NCBI RefSeq assembly: GCF_030253575.1
Contig: NC_080569.1
Location: 6,111,001 to 6,175,000 of the forward strand
DNA: 64,000 bases
Direction: 5' to 3'
Source: Rhododendron vialii
Lineage: Eukaryota > Streptophyta > Magnoliopsida > Ericales > Ericaceae
Positions within the stretch are counted from its first letter, which is position 1. Each line of letters starts with the position of its first letter. Both the position numbers and the translations under genes were made by a program. Of the stretch, positions 1-13,498 are shown piece by piece. Under the pieces are notes generated by a model. That model did no database searches. It saw nothing but the letters and a program-made list of their open reading frames with translations, and was not told the origin of the DNA.

Positions 1-3000
1 TTGGAGCCAGTTACATACAGGTAAACACTCTGTGTGCGTGTGTGTACACCCCCAGGCGTACAGTATTTTATAACCTGTGTTCATGCATATATAAAGAAAC
101 ACAACATCTAAGCTGTGGGATGGATAATGATTCAGACTATGCAAGACTTATGCGCATAATGACTCTAACTGAAAGTCGTCTGTTTTTCTTTTGCTTATCA
201 AACTGAGTTGGATATGTGGCTAATGTTGGCAATGTCTTCTTCATGATTTTATTGTGATCAAAGCTATTTCCCAGTTCTACAAAGCCTTTCTCAGGTCCTT
301 GCACACTCTAGAAGGTAGATAGTTGAGAAAGGGAAGTACATAAATTCTCAAATTATTATTGAAGGTGATGACGAAGGAAATTTGCTATTCATAAGCAAAG
401 TGAAGTAGTAAGAGGAATGATATGAGAAGTGCCTTTCTGTGGAACATTCTTTGGACCAGATGTATTGACATTTTACTATGTTCTTTCTTAAGTTCTAATC
501 ACCTTTTTGTGCCTTATTTCCGTTGGACTACTTGTCACAGTAAGGATTTTCCTGTAATCAGATACTGAAAATTGCAGCCCTCGCCCGTGATCTCCGAGGG
601 GAAATCTATGTCATGATCTGTATGGTTTTAGTCCCATCTCTCAGTATAAGAGTGTTTTTTCTTTGTTTGCAGAGTGTGACCCCGCATTTATCTTTGGGTG
701 GTGAAGTATTTTGGGCTGGTCAGCACAGGAAGTCGGGTATTGGTTATGCTGCTCGATACAACACAGATAAGATGGTACTACATGCCTGACTGTCGTGCTA
801 TGTTTATTTCATTTATTTCCTCATCTCTACTTGCATTTTTGTGTAATAGCAAATAGTACCGATCAGTGATCAGTAAGATCACTTTTCCCCCTGACTTGCC
901 AATTCTCCAAAAGGCATATGATGGTTTGCTATGTAACATCCAATGTTGTGGAACTTGGACTGGACTGCATTATAATGTTTAAGCTAGCTTTTAATGTGAA
1001 ATGTATGTAAGCATTTGTTGCAAGACACACACGATGGGATGGCGTGAGGAATGTTGAGACCAGGTTTCATCTGCTATCGAACTCCCTCAATATGCTCTAT
1101 GGACGTTGTTTTGACCAAATCTTAACTTTATATTGCTTTTACAGTTTCTCGTAGGCTGTTCTCTGGGGTAAGCGTCATTTTCCTATCCTATATTGCTCTT
1201 ACAGATGTACTCCTAGGCTGTTTTCTGGACTTGGCATCATCTTCCTATCCTTAATGTTTCTGTTTGGGAGCCAAATTGATAACGGTCTACGAGGCATCAT
1301 TTTCTGGTGATTTGGGTTTTTCTTGCCCGTGGTGGAATGATAATACCTGTCCATGCATGTTTCTTGTTGTGATTCATAGTTTCCTATCTAATGTTTGAGG
1401 TGTCCTGATGATCTAAAGATAAACTCTGGGTGTATAAATTTTGTGAAAGAACTCACCCTATTCTTATCTTTTCTACCTTTGTTTCTTTGTATAGTAGGTG
1501 CATACCTTCTAGACTGCTATTTTTTGATGGTTGTGTATTTCATTTAAAATGTCTATTCTTAGGATTTTATGAAATCAGTTTTACCTATTTGATTGTCCCA
1601 CAAGGTTTCTGTGTGTCCTTCCTTTTTTGAGACCTAAAATGGAAATTGGTAGCGCATTCTGTTAATTAAATGACTCGTGGTAAAGACAAGATTGACCAGA
1701 CGTGCTCGGAATCTTTTTTGCCTTTTCCTTTGTTGGGACCAGTGATTGACAAAAGGATTTTGATGTAATGAGATATAATTTACGTTTTTGCTGCAGGTTT
1801 CCACTGCGCAAGTTGCAAGCACTGGAATGGTTGCCTTGAGCTATGTTCAAAAAGTATCCGAAAAGGTAATATAGTTGACTGATTTTGTGTGTTTGTTATT
1901 AGTGCACATTTATCCATTTGTTTTCTTCCATTCAGGTTTCTTTGGCATCAGAATTCATGTACAACTACCTGTCAAGGGATGTCACGTCAAGCTTTGGCTA
2001 TGATTACATTCTCCGACAGGTGACTTCTGTGAATGCAAATTTCTAATATGTGTCATGTATTTGATGGGGCGCATCTCTCGTTTATTCATTTCTGTACGTT
2101 CCATTTTTGGCTCAAATGTTCTCTTTTTGGAAAACGTGAATTTACTCCTGAAGGATTAGTAGTCCAAAACTGACAACCCTTGCTATTTTTCAATCATAGA
2201 AATATTAGTTTAACAAGATTTTCTCTTTGGATGAAGCCTGTATTTGCACTTCCCATAAAGTCTTATGTTGGGATTTTTCATAACCACTTACCAAGAAACA
2301 TTATCTTCTCCAAATTACCGCCCAAACTCAACCATTCCCCAGCTAACCAAATGATCCTTCTTGCCTTTTCCACTGCCCTCCCCCAGAAGATCCCTCATCA
2401 TTCTCCATCTTATTCGAAACCCCACATGGAACTCTGAACCAGGAAAGGTAGTAAGCTGAAAGATTCTACGTGCGTTAGATGCCCTGTTATTGGCTGTGAT
2501 GGAATAGATTAATAGATGTTTTGAGATGATGATTACATGGAAATAGATGCATTGAGAAGTGGATTTTGTTTTTTCCCAGCTTCTTGTAGACTTGTCATGC
2601 ATAATGCTTCTGCAGTCGGTGATTTTTGCATCCAGTTATCTCTTAGCTGCTTAACTTCGTTATGCAAGTTGCGGTAAAAGTTGTTGGTCTTCAAATCAAT
2701 TGACAGGACTCTTGCCATGATTTTATGAGAGTCTCTTGTCCTTATAATTTTATAGTCTTTAGGCTTGCCCTCTTTGATGCCTTCTGGCTTTGATTTGGGG
2801 ACGTGTTTCCATGACAGTGTCCCTTGAGTTCCTCAATTTTTTAAGTTATAGGGGGACACTATTTCAGTGGTAAAACTTTTTGAAAGCAGCCACTTTGTGC
2901 ATATATTGCCAAAGTTTTGGTGCGTCTCCGGTTCTCTCCCGACCATAGCCCCACTTATTGGGGATTACATGGGTAGTGGTGTTGTTGTTGTTGTTGTTGT

Positions 3001-3701
3001 TGTTCTATGCTAATGGTGTTGAGGCAGTGCATACCCAAGATTCCTTTTTTTTGTTGTGTAAGTAAATAGATTTTGAACTAGTTACCATTGTCATTGACTT
3101 ATTTCATCTTGTTGACAGTGCCGTCTTAGGGGAAAGATTGATTCCAATGGCTGCACATCTGCTTTTCTGGAAGAGCGGTTGAACATGGGTCTTAATTTTA
3201 TTCTTTCTGCTGAGGTGAGAATCATATTTTCCAGCCAATATTTTCTACTAAACTTCCCTTTCCTTCTCCGGGGGCCTAGCAGGGCTGGGTTTTTTTGGTG
3301 GAGGTGTTGGTCTTGCTCCCTGTTCTGCACAAACCATTTCAATGACTAAAAGAAACTCGCTGTATAAGTTTAAATTTGGGAAGTAAGGTTTGGCTTCAAA
3401 TTCGCTGCCCGTAGTAAAGCACCAGATTGAATGATAAATGCATGAAAACCACATATCCTCCATTTGGTTAGAAGTTTTGCAGCTTGATCCCGCAAAAATG
3501 GGATAATACAGCGAGTTTCTTTTAGTTTGATGATTCTGATGGGATTACTTGTATATGATAATACGTTCCTTCACTCTTGGTCCAATCAAACAAACAAGGC
3601 CTTAGTGACTATTCTTGACAAATCTTGAACATTTCGCCACGCAGATAGATCACAGGAAGAAAGACTATAAATTTGGGTTTGGGTTGACAGTTGGAGAATA
3701 G
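1..3701 (+). CDS. TOM40: Mitochondrial import receptor TOM40, 3' part (5' end outside the window)
   Basis: Beta-barrel pore of the TOM complex in the outer mitochondrial membrane, through which most nuclear-encoded precursors pass. Exons by splice sites and frame: 1-20, 673-774, 1797-1865, 1936-2019, 3119-3214, 3645-3701 (TAG), all GT-AG and in phase. They give the C-terminal ~141 residues, under half of the usual ~310. The first 20 bases read GASYIQ, then [34 protein letters not shown] and the C-terminal [13 protein letters not shown], all typical of plant TOM40 late beta strands. A Cys (TGC) follows the exon join at 3119, where I would expect Ser; otherwise nothing odd. The intron at 2020-3118 holds a SINE. 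Upstream exons lie before base 1. Confidence 0.93.
2759..3004 (+). mobile_element. SINE copy with GTT-repeat tail, in a TOM40 intron
   Basis: The segment ends in a GATTACATGGG-type stretch followed by (GTT)n at 2976-3004, as in Au-type plant SINEs. A second related copy at 8990-9180 shares the blocks around GGCTT..TTTGATTTGGGG, GCAGCCACTTTGT and ATTGGGGAT followed by GTT repeats. The 5' limit is approximate. Family assignment is from the TTG-type tail and is tentative. Confidence 0.5.
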
Positions 3702-4135
3702 GATAGAAGGCTGGAATGCTATTCTCAATTGGATTAAAGCTCATCAATGTAAGTCACTCTGCACTGCATTGAGTGTTGATTATTTTGTTCTGATGTAGAT
3801 CAAAGAACCAGTTTTTTATTTTATCTGGAGTTGTCATTATTTGTGGGGCAGTACCAGCTGCTGCGACAATTTTTAGCATCCCTACAAGCTTTTTTTTTTT
3901 GCAACTTGGAACTTCTATTTGTTTTCCCCATTCAAGGCTGTAGAATTCGTTAGAATGGAAATTGAGCTATTTATAATTGATGTCGGTTGCATCATTGTTA
4001 GGCCAGTTTACCATCAGTAGCATGTATGAAATGTCAATAGTGGTGGAAGAAAGATGTGGGAAACTAGAAATTGCAACACTAATAAATTACCAGTCTCTGG
4101 CTGTTTCCCTGATGGTGCCCTTGATTAGCACTTGT

Positions 4136-4138
<3 letters not shown>

Positions 4139-4170
<32 letters not shown>
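4139..4170. repeat. (CT)n microsatellite
   Basis: About 16 uninterrupted CT units, 440 bases downstream of the TOM40 stop codon. Confidence 0.95.
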
Positions 4171-4174
<4 letters not shown>

Positions 4175-4479
4175 GGAAATTTATCATGTAGAGCGCTTAT
4201 GGTGAACTCATCAATCGGTGCGATCTACATTCATAGATTTACTCCAGATTTTGAGTTGTGCACTCGTGGACCGCACTGTGTCTTGTTGTGGGCTTGTGCT
4301 TACTCATATTGATGTGTAAACATTCTAGGTTCACTTTTTTCTTTGGGAGAATTAGTCGCATGGACAATAAAATAGTTTTCATTTAAAGGCAGGACGCAAG
4401 CAAAATACTAGTAGTTTTCAACGGAGGTTCTTCAACTTTTGAATTTTTTGTAGCCATAAGGCCAAAACATGTTTAGATA

Positions 4480-4870
4480 GTTTTATAGGATTTTAGGGTG
4501 CACTTTCCTATTATTAGAATTTTTGTAGTTTAGGTACTTTCATAGGGTACTCCAGGGTTTTAGGCACTTTTATATATAGGAAACCCTAGGATATTAGACA
4601 CTTTTATAGGGTACCCTAGGATTTTAAGCACTTTCATAGGTTGGGTACCCCAGGGTTTTAGGCACTTTCATATATAGGATATCCTAGGATATTAGACACT
4701 TTTATAGGGTACCCTAGGATTTTAAGCACTTTCATAGGTTGGGTACCCCAGGGTTTTGGGCACTTTCATATATAGGATATCCTAGGATATTAGACACTTT
4801 TATAGGGTACCCTAGGATTTTAAGCACTTTCATAGGTTACCCTATGGGTTTAGGCACTTTAATAGACACA
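4480..4870. repeat. 98-bp minisatellite with internal sub-repeats
   Basis: The string GGATATTAGACAC recurs at 4589, 4687 and 4785, a period of exactly 98 bp. Units 2 and 3 are almost identical and a degenerate partial unit leads in from about 4480. Each unit is itself made of shorter repeats (CACTTTYATA followed by a GGGTACCCTAGG-like palindrome, then TTTTAGG), so the array looks like a two-step amplification. No gene overlaps it. Confidence 0.9.
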
Positions 4871-5050
4871 TTTGTCCTTATGTTTGATTGTAAAAGATGT
4901 TTATCCTTGAGTTAAAAAATGTAAATATGAGAATTTTTTTGTTAAGTCTCCCATTTTCTTTTTGTTGACAAGGGTGTTCGTTTCAACTATTCCACATCAC
5001 TTGGAAAGTTACTCCATTGCTGCAAAAGTTTCATTATTATGATCGAAAAG

Positions 5051-5156
5051 GGATAATTTCTTTGCCGTCTCCGTGATGGGGTTAGAAAGGCTTTTGGAGG
5101 CGTTTGCTAGTTGTTTATTCCGGATCCCATCACGGAGATGGCAAAAAAAATTATCC
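5051..5156. repeat. Short foldback element
   Basis: Inverted arms: GGATAATTTCTTTGCCGTCT... at 5051 and its near complement ending TTATCC at 5156, about 30 bp each around a ~45-bp spacer. Probably a small MITE. Confidence 0.65.
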
Positions 5157-5377
5157 GGACCTTTCTGACATTTGTTTACGTTTGGGCTTCACTGTCCAAG
5201 GTGATTCAACTGATTTTTCATTTTATTCAACTCAAAAATTTATCTATTCGTAGAAGTTGACTAATCAAATTCTATATGGTATAGATTGTGACTGTTCATC
5301 TTTTACAGTATTTTAAGTCTTTCTATTGCTATTTAATTAACTTAATTTACTTGTTAAGAGGATATCCTCAACCTCGG

Positions 5378-5455
5378 GGTTGGCCTTGGCGCCCGCGGTC
5401 AGAGCCTAGGGCTTAGCGGTTTGCTTTATCTTAAGGTTTCGAATTTAAAACTTTT
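5378..5455 (+). mobile_element. Possible tRNA-derived SINE head
   Basis: Begins GGGGTTGGCCTTGG, much like the 5' end of the better SINE at 37669-37870 on the other strand, and has a weak box-B-like AAGGTTTCGAATT. No clear tail or target duplication. The rest of 3702-9500, outside the listed repeats, holds nothing I recognise. Confidence 0.35.
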
Positions 5456-7391
5456 TAGATGTTATCAACTCTTTTGATTCCAGTCCATAAAAAGTTTTGC
5501 TTTGGCTTTAAATGAGTTCGGTTAGTGGACGGTGGGATTGGTTTCTCATACTTAGTTGAGATATGCATAACCTGGTCCGGGCATCTTATTACAAAAGAAA
5601 ATAAAGCTTCAATCGCAAACGTGGAGCTTTGATAAGCTGCAGATTGGAATTTCCCAAACCCTTTATATAGTTGGATGTTAGTATCAAAAGCCAAAACTCT
5701 CTGTTCAATGAAATGGATTGTTACAGAAAAATTATTGAGTGCTTATCAGGCAACGCCACGTGTTAACTGTTTCTATCTGTTAACTGTTTCTATCGTCACA
5801 GATTCTTATGGTTTCATGAAATGAATCGCAAATGTAGTGCAGTGGAAGATGTTGAGGCAGCACGTGACGTGCTCCAACATTTCACTAAATAATTTACTCA
5901 TTATCATTTGACAAAAAAACCTAATATTTCGATGATATGTCGCATTTTGTGGGGGCGTTGAGTGTGACATGAATTGACTTGTAGTACCAAATAGCAACAA
6001 CTTGAAGTAAACAAAAATAGTAGAAAGCATATCAAAAAAGAGTCCAACTGGGGTACACCATTTGGTGTATACTAAAATATACACTATGATATTTATTTTT
6101 TGGTCTCACACTATTGAGCGGAGCCATACAATTTGTTTACAATACTATCTTAAGGATTCCAGTAAAAAAATCAGTTATTTGAACTATCAGTAAGGGATTA
6201 ATCAATTCATTCACTTTAATCAATTCATTCACTTTTCTGTCCGTGCAAATTCAATAATGAAAATCGATTAATTCCTTGAAAACATGCTTAAAAATATGTT
6301 TTAAGCAAATTGAACGGTTCCGATTATTTGTGAGGGACTCTCCCAAGATGGGTTCCACACCAGTCTCACACAATCTGATGTACATTTTGTGTATTCCAAA
6401 TGTTGTACCCACATTTTCTTCCCATCAAAGAGTGGGTCCCTTGACCTACGTATGATTTTGGTCCACTTGTACATGTGTCTAGGGGATCTTGGTATAAAAA
6501 TAAAAAATATTATTGTGATCTTATCCAAAACTCCTACTATGTCCTTGTCATCACTCCACTAGTAATCTGGTATCCCCACGTTCGCTGCTTTTTCTACTTT
6601 TGTCATTTGGAATTTGGATCAGATGCATGCACCCCACTGTATCGGTATCAGCACTAGTATATAAGTAATCATTCACCAAATTGACAACAAATCTAATCTA
6701 AAATGTACCTGTTCCGCGGGAGGTATGGTCAGAGAATTACATGTCTCGTAAATCAAAAAATAAGTATTTAAAAAATAAAAATTTTAACAGAACGGGGTCT
6801 AATACAAATTTAGATTACTGAAGATGATAGTGGGGAATTTTTAATAGCAACATTCTTTTAGAGGATCCGGTGCTCATGAATCTTCAAAATAGGAGCATAT
6901 TCAGAAGATATACATTTGAATTGACTTTAATTTCTTTTCTTTGTTAGAAAAATTTAAAATTATTTAATTAAATTTTTTGAACTTTTTAGATTTGTCAACT
7001 GGTCTTTTATGGGAATGTGCTACTGTTATTGAGGATATTCGGTCTTTATCTTCCTCTCTTAATTGCATTTTTTTTTCCAGGCGTTACTAGAAGTTGTAAT
7101 AGAGTAGCTCATTGGGTGGTGTCATCATATCATATAGTCGTTATTCCCGCTCTCTAAGATATATTGTGGTGATGTTTTTGGGAGTTACTAGCTAAAGAAA
7201 AATTTATTGCAATTTAAAAGAAATAGAACATCCCCTTTCATTGGAAAGAAATTAACCTTTGTTTAATGAATTCCAATTTTTTTTGACTTTCTTTAATACT
7301 TGAGGCTATCTTCAATGCTTAAATCGGTTATGAATTTGTTGACACTCGTGGCAAAGCTCTAGTTAATAGAAACACACAAATTAGTAAAATA

Positions 7392-8186
7392 TAGGTTAAA
7401 ATTTAGAAATGGTCCCCCTAGTTTTAACCTAGTCTCAAGTTCTGTCTTTTTAGTATCAATCGCAACGCTTTAAACCCCAAAATTTGGTTAATGTACCTAG
7501 AGGGTCCAATGGATAACGTTTGCTTCCCAAATTGACAGAAAAATGACTAAGGAGTTGAATTGACAAACATGAGGAAAAGGCTTGAAATGTCAAAATTGCC
7601 CTTCATTAGGCACTTTTCTATAAGTTTTGAAAGCAAATGTTATTATTGGACCTAGTAAACAAGTAGGGGAATGAACCAGGGACTTGGTTAAAATTAGGGC
7701 CCCGTTTAATAACAGTGATAGATGGTTGAGATTCGTAAAGAGATGATATTAGAATTGAGATTAGTAATGAGAATGGATTAGTAATGAGATGAGATTGATG
7801 ATTAGTATGTTTGTTTGTTTGAGATGAGATTAGATTATGAGATTATTAATATTATGTTTATTTCACACGGGATAGGATTGAATTGATGGTATACATTTCT
7901 GTTTTTGCCCTTCACATGAGACAGGATTCGTAAGAAGATAGGATTAGTGAAGGCTATTTTCGTATTTGTGCATTGGCAATGAGGGGATTGGATTGTTGAT
8001 ACCAAGTGGGAGAGGCTCTTTTCAATCCTCCCTAATATCCACCTTGCTAGTCCTAAGGACTAATAATTCCAACCCATTTTGAGTTACCAAACACAGTATT
8101 AATAATCCCTTAAGATTGATAATCCAATCCGAACCCCCTGAAGGTTTATCAAACGGGCCCGGGGATCATTTCTAAAATTTACCCTA
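7392..8186. mobile_element. MITE, outer element of a nested pair
   Basis: Terminal inverted repeats: TAGGTTAAAATTTAGAAATG at 7392 and the complement of TAGGGTAAATTTTAGAAATG ending at 8186. AAATA flanks both ends (7387-7391 and 8187-8191), but it is low-complexity. A second element (7697-8162) sits just inside its right terminus. No coding capacity. Confidence 0.65.
7697..8162. mobile_element. MITE, inner element
   Basis: Termini GGGCCCCGTTTAATAA at 7697 and TTATCAAACGGGCCC ending at 8160 are inverted copies. The interior is rich in GAGATTAG/GATTAG-type runs. Lies inside the outer MITE, so it inserted later. Confidence 0.65.
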
Positions 8187-8989
8187 AAATATGGAGTATT
8201 AAATTGGCATGTATTTTTAAGGGAACAAGAATCGGAATGAGACCAGGCTAGTGCAGAGTCCATCCACTTGGATTGTCATTGATAATTCTCGAACCCAATT
8301 TTGTAAAAATAGGCAAAATAACTGAGGATGAAGAATGAATCATGTGAAAAGCTTATAATTTTAGGTACAACATTTTTCGTAAGTACAAGAATCTCGTGAC
8401 TAAACTTGATATTTGTTCGGGACACCATCCACTTTTAAAAGGAGTGTTCGTTCAGTTTATGACATTTGTAGATTCTTTTATGGCTCGGTTAAAATAGTTT
8501 ATTTTTAAAATTCATTTAGAACATCATTCACCTTAAAAAACTAAAAACCACGTTGACCTGATATCATAACAAATCTGTATTGAGAAAAATGAATTTTGAT
8601 CGACTATTAGAATCTTTTCTCTGACATCCATGTTTACTAAAAAATATTTCTAAGATATTCAATCGGTAAAATTTTGACGTGTTAGATGTTCTCAATAAAC
8701 TCTAAATTAAGAAATATTCTCACCATCAAAGTAGATCCGAATAAAACTAGAAAGAACCTAACAAAACGGCCTACTTCCTTTTTAGGTCCTTACAAAATTG
8801 GAGAGGGGCTTAGAGGGCCTCTCGCCATACTCTTTCCAAATTTTTTGACACGGTCTTTTTTATTGTATTTTTTTTAATTTTCATATTAGATTCTTTTATT
8901 ATTGTGCATACCGATGCTCTGGACTATCAAAGGAGAAAATATGGTAATGTGCACATAAATTGAATTGGGTCTCTAGGTCTACCCTTTCT

Positions 8990-9180
8990 GATATCATTAG
9001 GCTTTGATTTGGGGGCATGGATCCGCAGCACCGCAGTACAACAGGTATAGGGGGCCACTGTTTCAGTTGTGTTTTGAGAGCAGCCACTTTGTACATATTA
9101 TAAAAAGTTAGATCTGTCTCAAATCCTCCCCGCCCAGGCCTCTAATGATTGGGGATAATATGGGTTCTGTTGTTGTTGTT
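8990..9180 (+). mobile_element. Second SINE copy with GTT tail
   Basis: Related to the copy at 2759-3004: shares GGCTTTGATTTGGGG, the GCAGCCACTTTGTACAT block, GATTGGGGATAATATGGG and a tail of GTT repeats at about 9167-9180. Confidence 0.5.
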
Positions 9181-9556
9181 TTTGATGATGTTGTATTCTT
9201 ACATCATAATCATATTTTTTCGTTACGATCAGGGAATCATCAAAAAGTATAATGTATATCAAAGTTGAAAAAAATTCATATAAAACGACGAAAAGGAAAA
9301 AAAAAAAAATCTCCCATTGAAACGGAGGTAAAATTTAACCTAAATTAAAAATTTAATTAAACAATAAAAAAAATATTAGATAAAAAAAAATTTACCCCGA
9401 AAGTCCAATAGTTCAAGAAAACTTTGGAAAAGGGTCCGTTAATCCTTCTTAAAGTGACATTTGGACAAAAATTGTACTATTTGCATTTGGAGGATAACTC
9501 GGGATTCGAGAGTCAGGAGTCTATATGTGAGGAAATAGAGACACTTGCTAGTTACT

Positions 9557-9632
9557 CTCTCTCCTCTTCTCTCTCTCTCTCTCTCTCTCTCTGTGCACTC
9601 TGATACTGGACTGTGTGGAGATTTCAGATCAG
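9557..9632 (+). promoter_or_regulatory. Probable 5' leader exon of CBSX3 with CT tract
   Basis: A pyrimidine tract of CTCTCT units at about 9557-9591 is followed by a good donor (CAG|GTAAAC, intron from 9633). A matching acceptor (AAACAG) ends at 10863, eight bases before the CBSX3 start codon. This suggests a 1.2-kb intron in the 5' untranslated region. CT-rich leaders are common in plant housekeeping genes. Transcription start is not determined. Confidence 0.5.
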
Positions 9633-10870
9633 GTAAACAAACTCCTCCTAATTTCATCGAATTATTGTACGTATACATCATCATATGATACATACACGAG
9701 TTAATTTTTGTCCAAAACACCAAGATGGATCTTTCTGCAGGGATCAAATTTGTACTATATGTTCACGTACATACATCTGTATAGACTGTATTGGTGTATG
9801 GATTTTGGTTTTTATGAGGATCCGGCTTCTCTGCGGTCCGTTTTTGGACTGCATAGGGCAGTCCTTGCAATGGTTTAGATTTGTTGACAGATCCTTACCC
9901 GTGAGAAAAGTATCTATCTTAGCGGTAAGGTTTTTTGAATTTTTTTCTCGAATTTGGATGATTAATTGTTGAGATGGACGGTTGAGATGGGGCAGGTTGG
10001 GTCCTTTTGACTATTGTTTGATGGGGCCTATTTAGATTTGGTTTTTCGGTTGAATAATTTGAGAAGTGTTGGATAAATGGTTTTGGAAAGTTGATAGTAG
10101 TTTGAAGGATGAGAAAGACGTCTTGAGAGTTGAGAGATTCTTAGAATAATGATAACAGACCATTTTTTGTGGTCTTAATTTTACTTTAAGCGTCTTTACT
10201 CTTTAGTAATGATCTTTTGTGATCTTAATCAAGGCTTCTTTTGTAGGTTCTCTTTGCGCGATCTTGATTTGGAAAAAGAAACAGAAGAGGAAAAAAGAGA
10301 GAGTAGTACTTTTCTAATGGTGTACCCAAATTGTTGAACACAAACTGCTTTTGAAAATAAAATTGAAAAATCAATTGATTTCATATCCCAGTTATTTTGA
10401 GCGGAAATGGTTTTCATGAAATCAAGAACATGTCCTTAAAAGTGGTAGTATTTGTATTCAAAAAAATATTGGCAGAGCACAAGTTTAGAAAACTGTCAAC
10501 CGAACAAGTTTTTGGAAGTTTGCAAAAATGATTCTGACAACAACCCCATAGAGCCTCAGAATTGCAAATCAGAATCATGTTGATTCACTTCTTGAATGTA
10601 GTTTCTCTCGTCAAAACGCTTATGTATCAAATCTGCAATTCGTGTACCATAACCAACAGTTTTTTGTTTGTTTAAAAAAAAAATTCATTTTCTGAAGAAT
10701 TTCATAGCATTTTTTATTGCATTTCATAGTAGGCAAATTAGAGCAGTTATTGTGTACACGGGGCTCTTGGTTCTTTAGTTGGAAAGCTAGAACCATTCAG
10801 TAGGTGAACGGAGAACAATACCATTGCCCTTCATTTATTTGACGACTAATTGTCATGAAACAGGTGCAAA

Positions 10871-12416
10871 ATGCAAGGGGGAATCCAGAAAGTGCTGTCA
10901 CATGGGGGAGTCCTAAAGAATGCAGTCCTGCAACACATTCGTTTGGTGAATCCGGTTGTGCGCCCCCTTTTGTTTCCTCGCTACGAGTCTGTTGCCTCAG
11001 CTCGCATGGAAGAGCATGGTTTTGAAAGCACCACCATTGCGGACATCTTGAAAGCCAAAGGTAAAAGTGCCGATGGCTCCTGGCTTTGGTGTGCTACAGA
11101 GGACACTGTTTATGATGCCGTGAAATCGGTATGTAACATCTTGCTTTACATTTCCCAAGTATGCCCATTCTTTTATTCTGCTATATGCAGAAATGCGTCC
11201 TTCTGGTATGTAACATCTTGCTTTACATTGATCTTCTTTTGTGTCTACTCTCGCTTACATGAGAAGCATTTGATGTTAAGAGCATCTAAATCTTAACCAT
11301 TGCAGATGACGCAACACAATGTTGGAGCCTTGGTTGTCGTGAAGCCTGGGGAGCAAAAGTCGATTGCTGGGATCATCACGGAGAGAGGTAATTGAAAAGT
11401 ACTTTATCTACTCTCAGAATCCATGGTTATGTTTGAAGCATAGTATCTACTCTCAGAATCCATGGTTATGTTTGAAGCATAGTGTCCACCCTGTTGGGAT
11501 GGTTGGAGTTGCTTTCCCCTGGATTACAACTACAGAAAGTGAAATATGGGGTTTCCAGATCTCGACTCGTCAAGATCCCAACTGTAGTTTAAGAACTGAT
11601 GGTAACTTTGTGGGCAGAAGTACAGCTTCTCGCACAAAATTCTAAACCGTCCTGAGTATTATGCTGCCTGTGTGATTTTTTCAGTTTGAGTTGGTTTTGG
11701 ACCAAAGTGCCTCAGTACTTTTTTTCCTTTCTGAGAAGTAAAGTGCATCACCATAGTGATGCATGTTCTGGAATGCTGAGAAGTTATTTCTAGATGGAAT
11801 TGTTTTGCATATGTTTTGCTGTAATTGTGTATATATCAGCACTTGGATGCAATGTACATAATCGATGTCATAAAATGCAATTTGTGATGTAATGGCTGTC
11901 TAATGCGGTAATCTTAATCCAGATTATCTCAGGAAGATCATAGTACAGGGAAGATCTTCCAAGTCGACCAAAGTCGGGGACATCATGACTGAAGAGGTAT
12001 TAAGTTCTACCATGGTTACCATAGTTTTGTGTGTCCATCTTATCTATTTGATCTCTTCTTTGTACAATCTGTAAATTAGTGACGGCAAATGTTCTTGCAT
12101 TACGTGGTGCTTGCAGAACAAGCTCATCACTGTCACACCTGACACCAAGGTTCTGAAGGCGATGCAACTCATGACAGGTAGGAGATACCCCATTATCGAC
12201 TTTCTCCATGACTTAATAATTTGTGATCAATGTAGTCTAATGTAACCTGGTATGACTTCTCGTTGGTTAACAGATAACCGCATCAGGCACATTCCGGTGA
12301 TCGATGATAAGGAAATGATTGGCATGGTGTCAATTGGAGATGTAGTTCGGGCGGTGGTGAGTGAGCATAGGGAGGAGTTGGACCGCTTGAATGCATACAT
12401 TCACGGTGGCTACTAG
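10871..12416 (+). CDS. CBSX3: CBS-domain protein CBSX3, mitochondrial
   Basis: Five exons: 10871-11128, 11306-11387, 11923-11996, 12117-12177, 12274-12416 (TAG), all GT-AG with matching phase, giving 205 aa, about the family length. The N-terminus (MQGGIQKVLSHGG, R-rich, few acids) fits a mitochondrial presequence. Two CBS motifs follow: the first from about residue 57 (TTIADILKAKG ... VGALVVVKPG ... IAGIITERDYLRK), the second from about 128 (KVGDIMTEE ... RIRHIPVID ... MVSIGDVVRAVV). Arabidopsis CBSX3 binds adenosine-type ligands and modulates mitochondrial thioredoxin-o, affecting electron transport and ROS; the role here is inferred by homology. The ATG opens the first coding exon just after an acceptor. 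Confidence 0.95.
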
Positions 12417-13498
12417 ATGATGATGAAAACGATCAAAATAAGCTGTTAGGCTGTCGGACAGTACTTTACGGTACAAAAACCGCTGAGCTGACTCTGCTTT
12501 TGTAAATATAGTGTTTTCCTGCTTTGTGCATCTTCCAAACGTTCTGGTCCTCCATGTGCTGGTGTTGGATTTTGCCAGAATCAGCATGAGAACTGCGAGG
12601 TTAATAATAAGCACTTCTGAGCCACCTGATACTTGCTTCTTACTTTTGGTTGTGGTGTTGATGTTTTTCTGGTTAGCCCTGCTTCCAATTGCTGAGGCAA
12701 ATGAGCCTTCCAAGTAGTTATGTCCATCTACAAGTACTTCTCACGCTCTATCTTTCAGAGGCACTAGGGTAACTATAAAGACCCAGTTTGGTTAATTACG
12801 TATCTGCCCCCTTTTCGAGTGAGAAAGCTTAATAGCTCTATCCCATATTTCAGAGTACTTATGAAGGACCACACTGTTCATCTCTCTCTCGGCATTGGCC
12901 GGTTTTTTAGGTTTGAACACATGCATCTAATTGTCGAATTATTTTGTTCAAGATAGAGGAGGTTACATGACTTCTGCATGATCTGCCGATTCTTGTCGAT
13001 TGTCCCAGGCCAATTTTTCATTCAGCCAAGGAATATTCCCTTTTGGATTTGATACGGTGGCATGGCCAATGATGTTAAAGTTTCAAATCTTTAAAACTGA
13101 TTGACTCTCCCTTACCAGTCTCTCTCCCATTTGTGTGTGAGTTCTCAGTAGGACAAATGAGGACTAAATTTTCAGCTTCTTGGAGTCTCAAAAATATTTT
13201 CCATTCATCATTTGATTTATTGATTCCACTCTCAAGAAGTGGACAAAGACTTCAACTCTGTCTTCATCCCTAAACCTATCCTGATTGATTACCAATGCTC
13301 TGGCAGAAAGTAGAAAGCAGAGATGGTCCATCTTTTCTTGAACATGCATCTGTGGCTGTTTTGTTAAGATTCCCTGCTGCATCATTTTCTGCACATTTGT
13401 TAGCAAGCAGAAAAATACAGATGGTGAAAAAGGCAGCCCCCTAGTTTAACTTTTCATTTTGGAAGTTTTTGTTATATTGGCAAGATAGTGATATGCGT

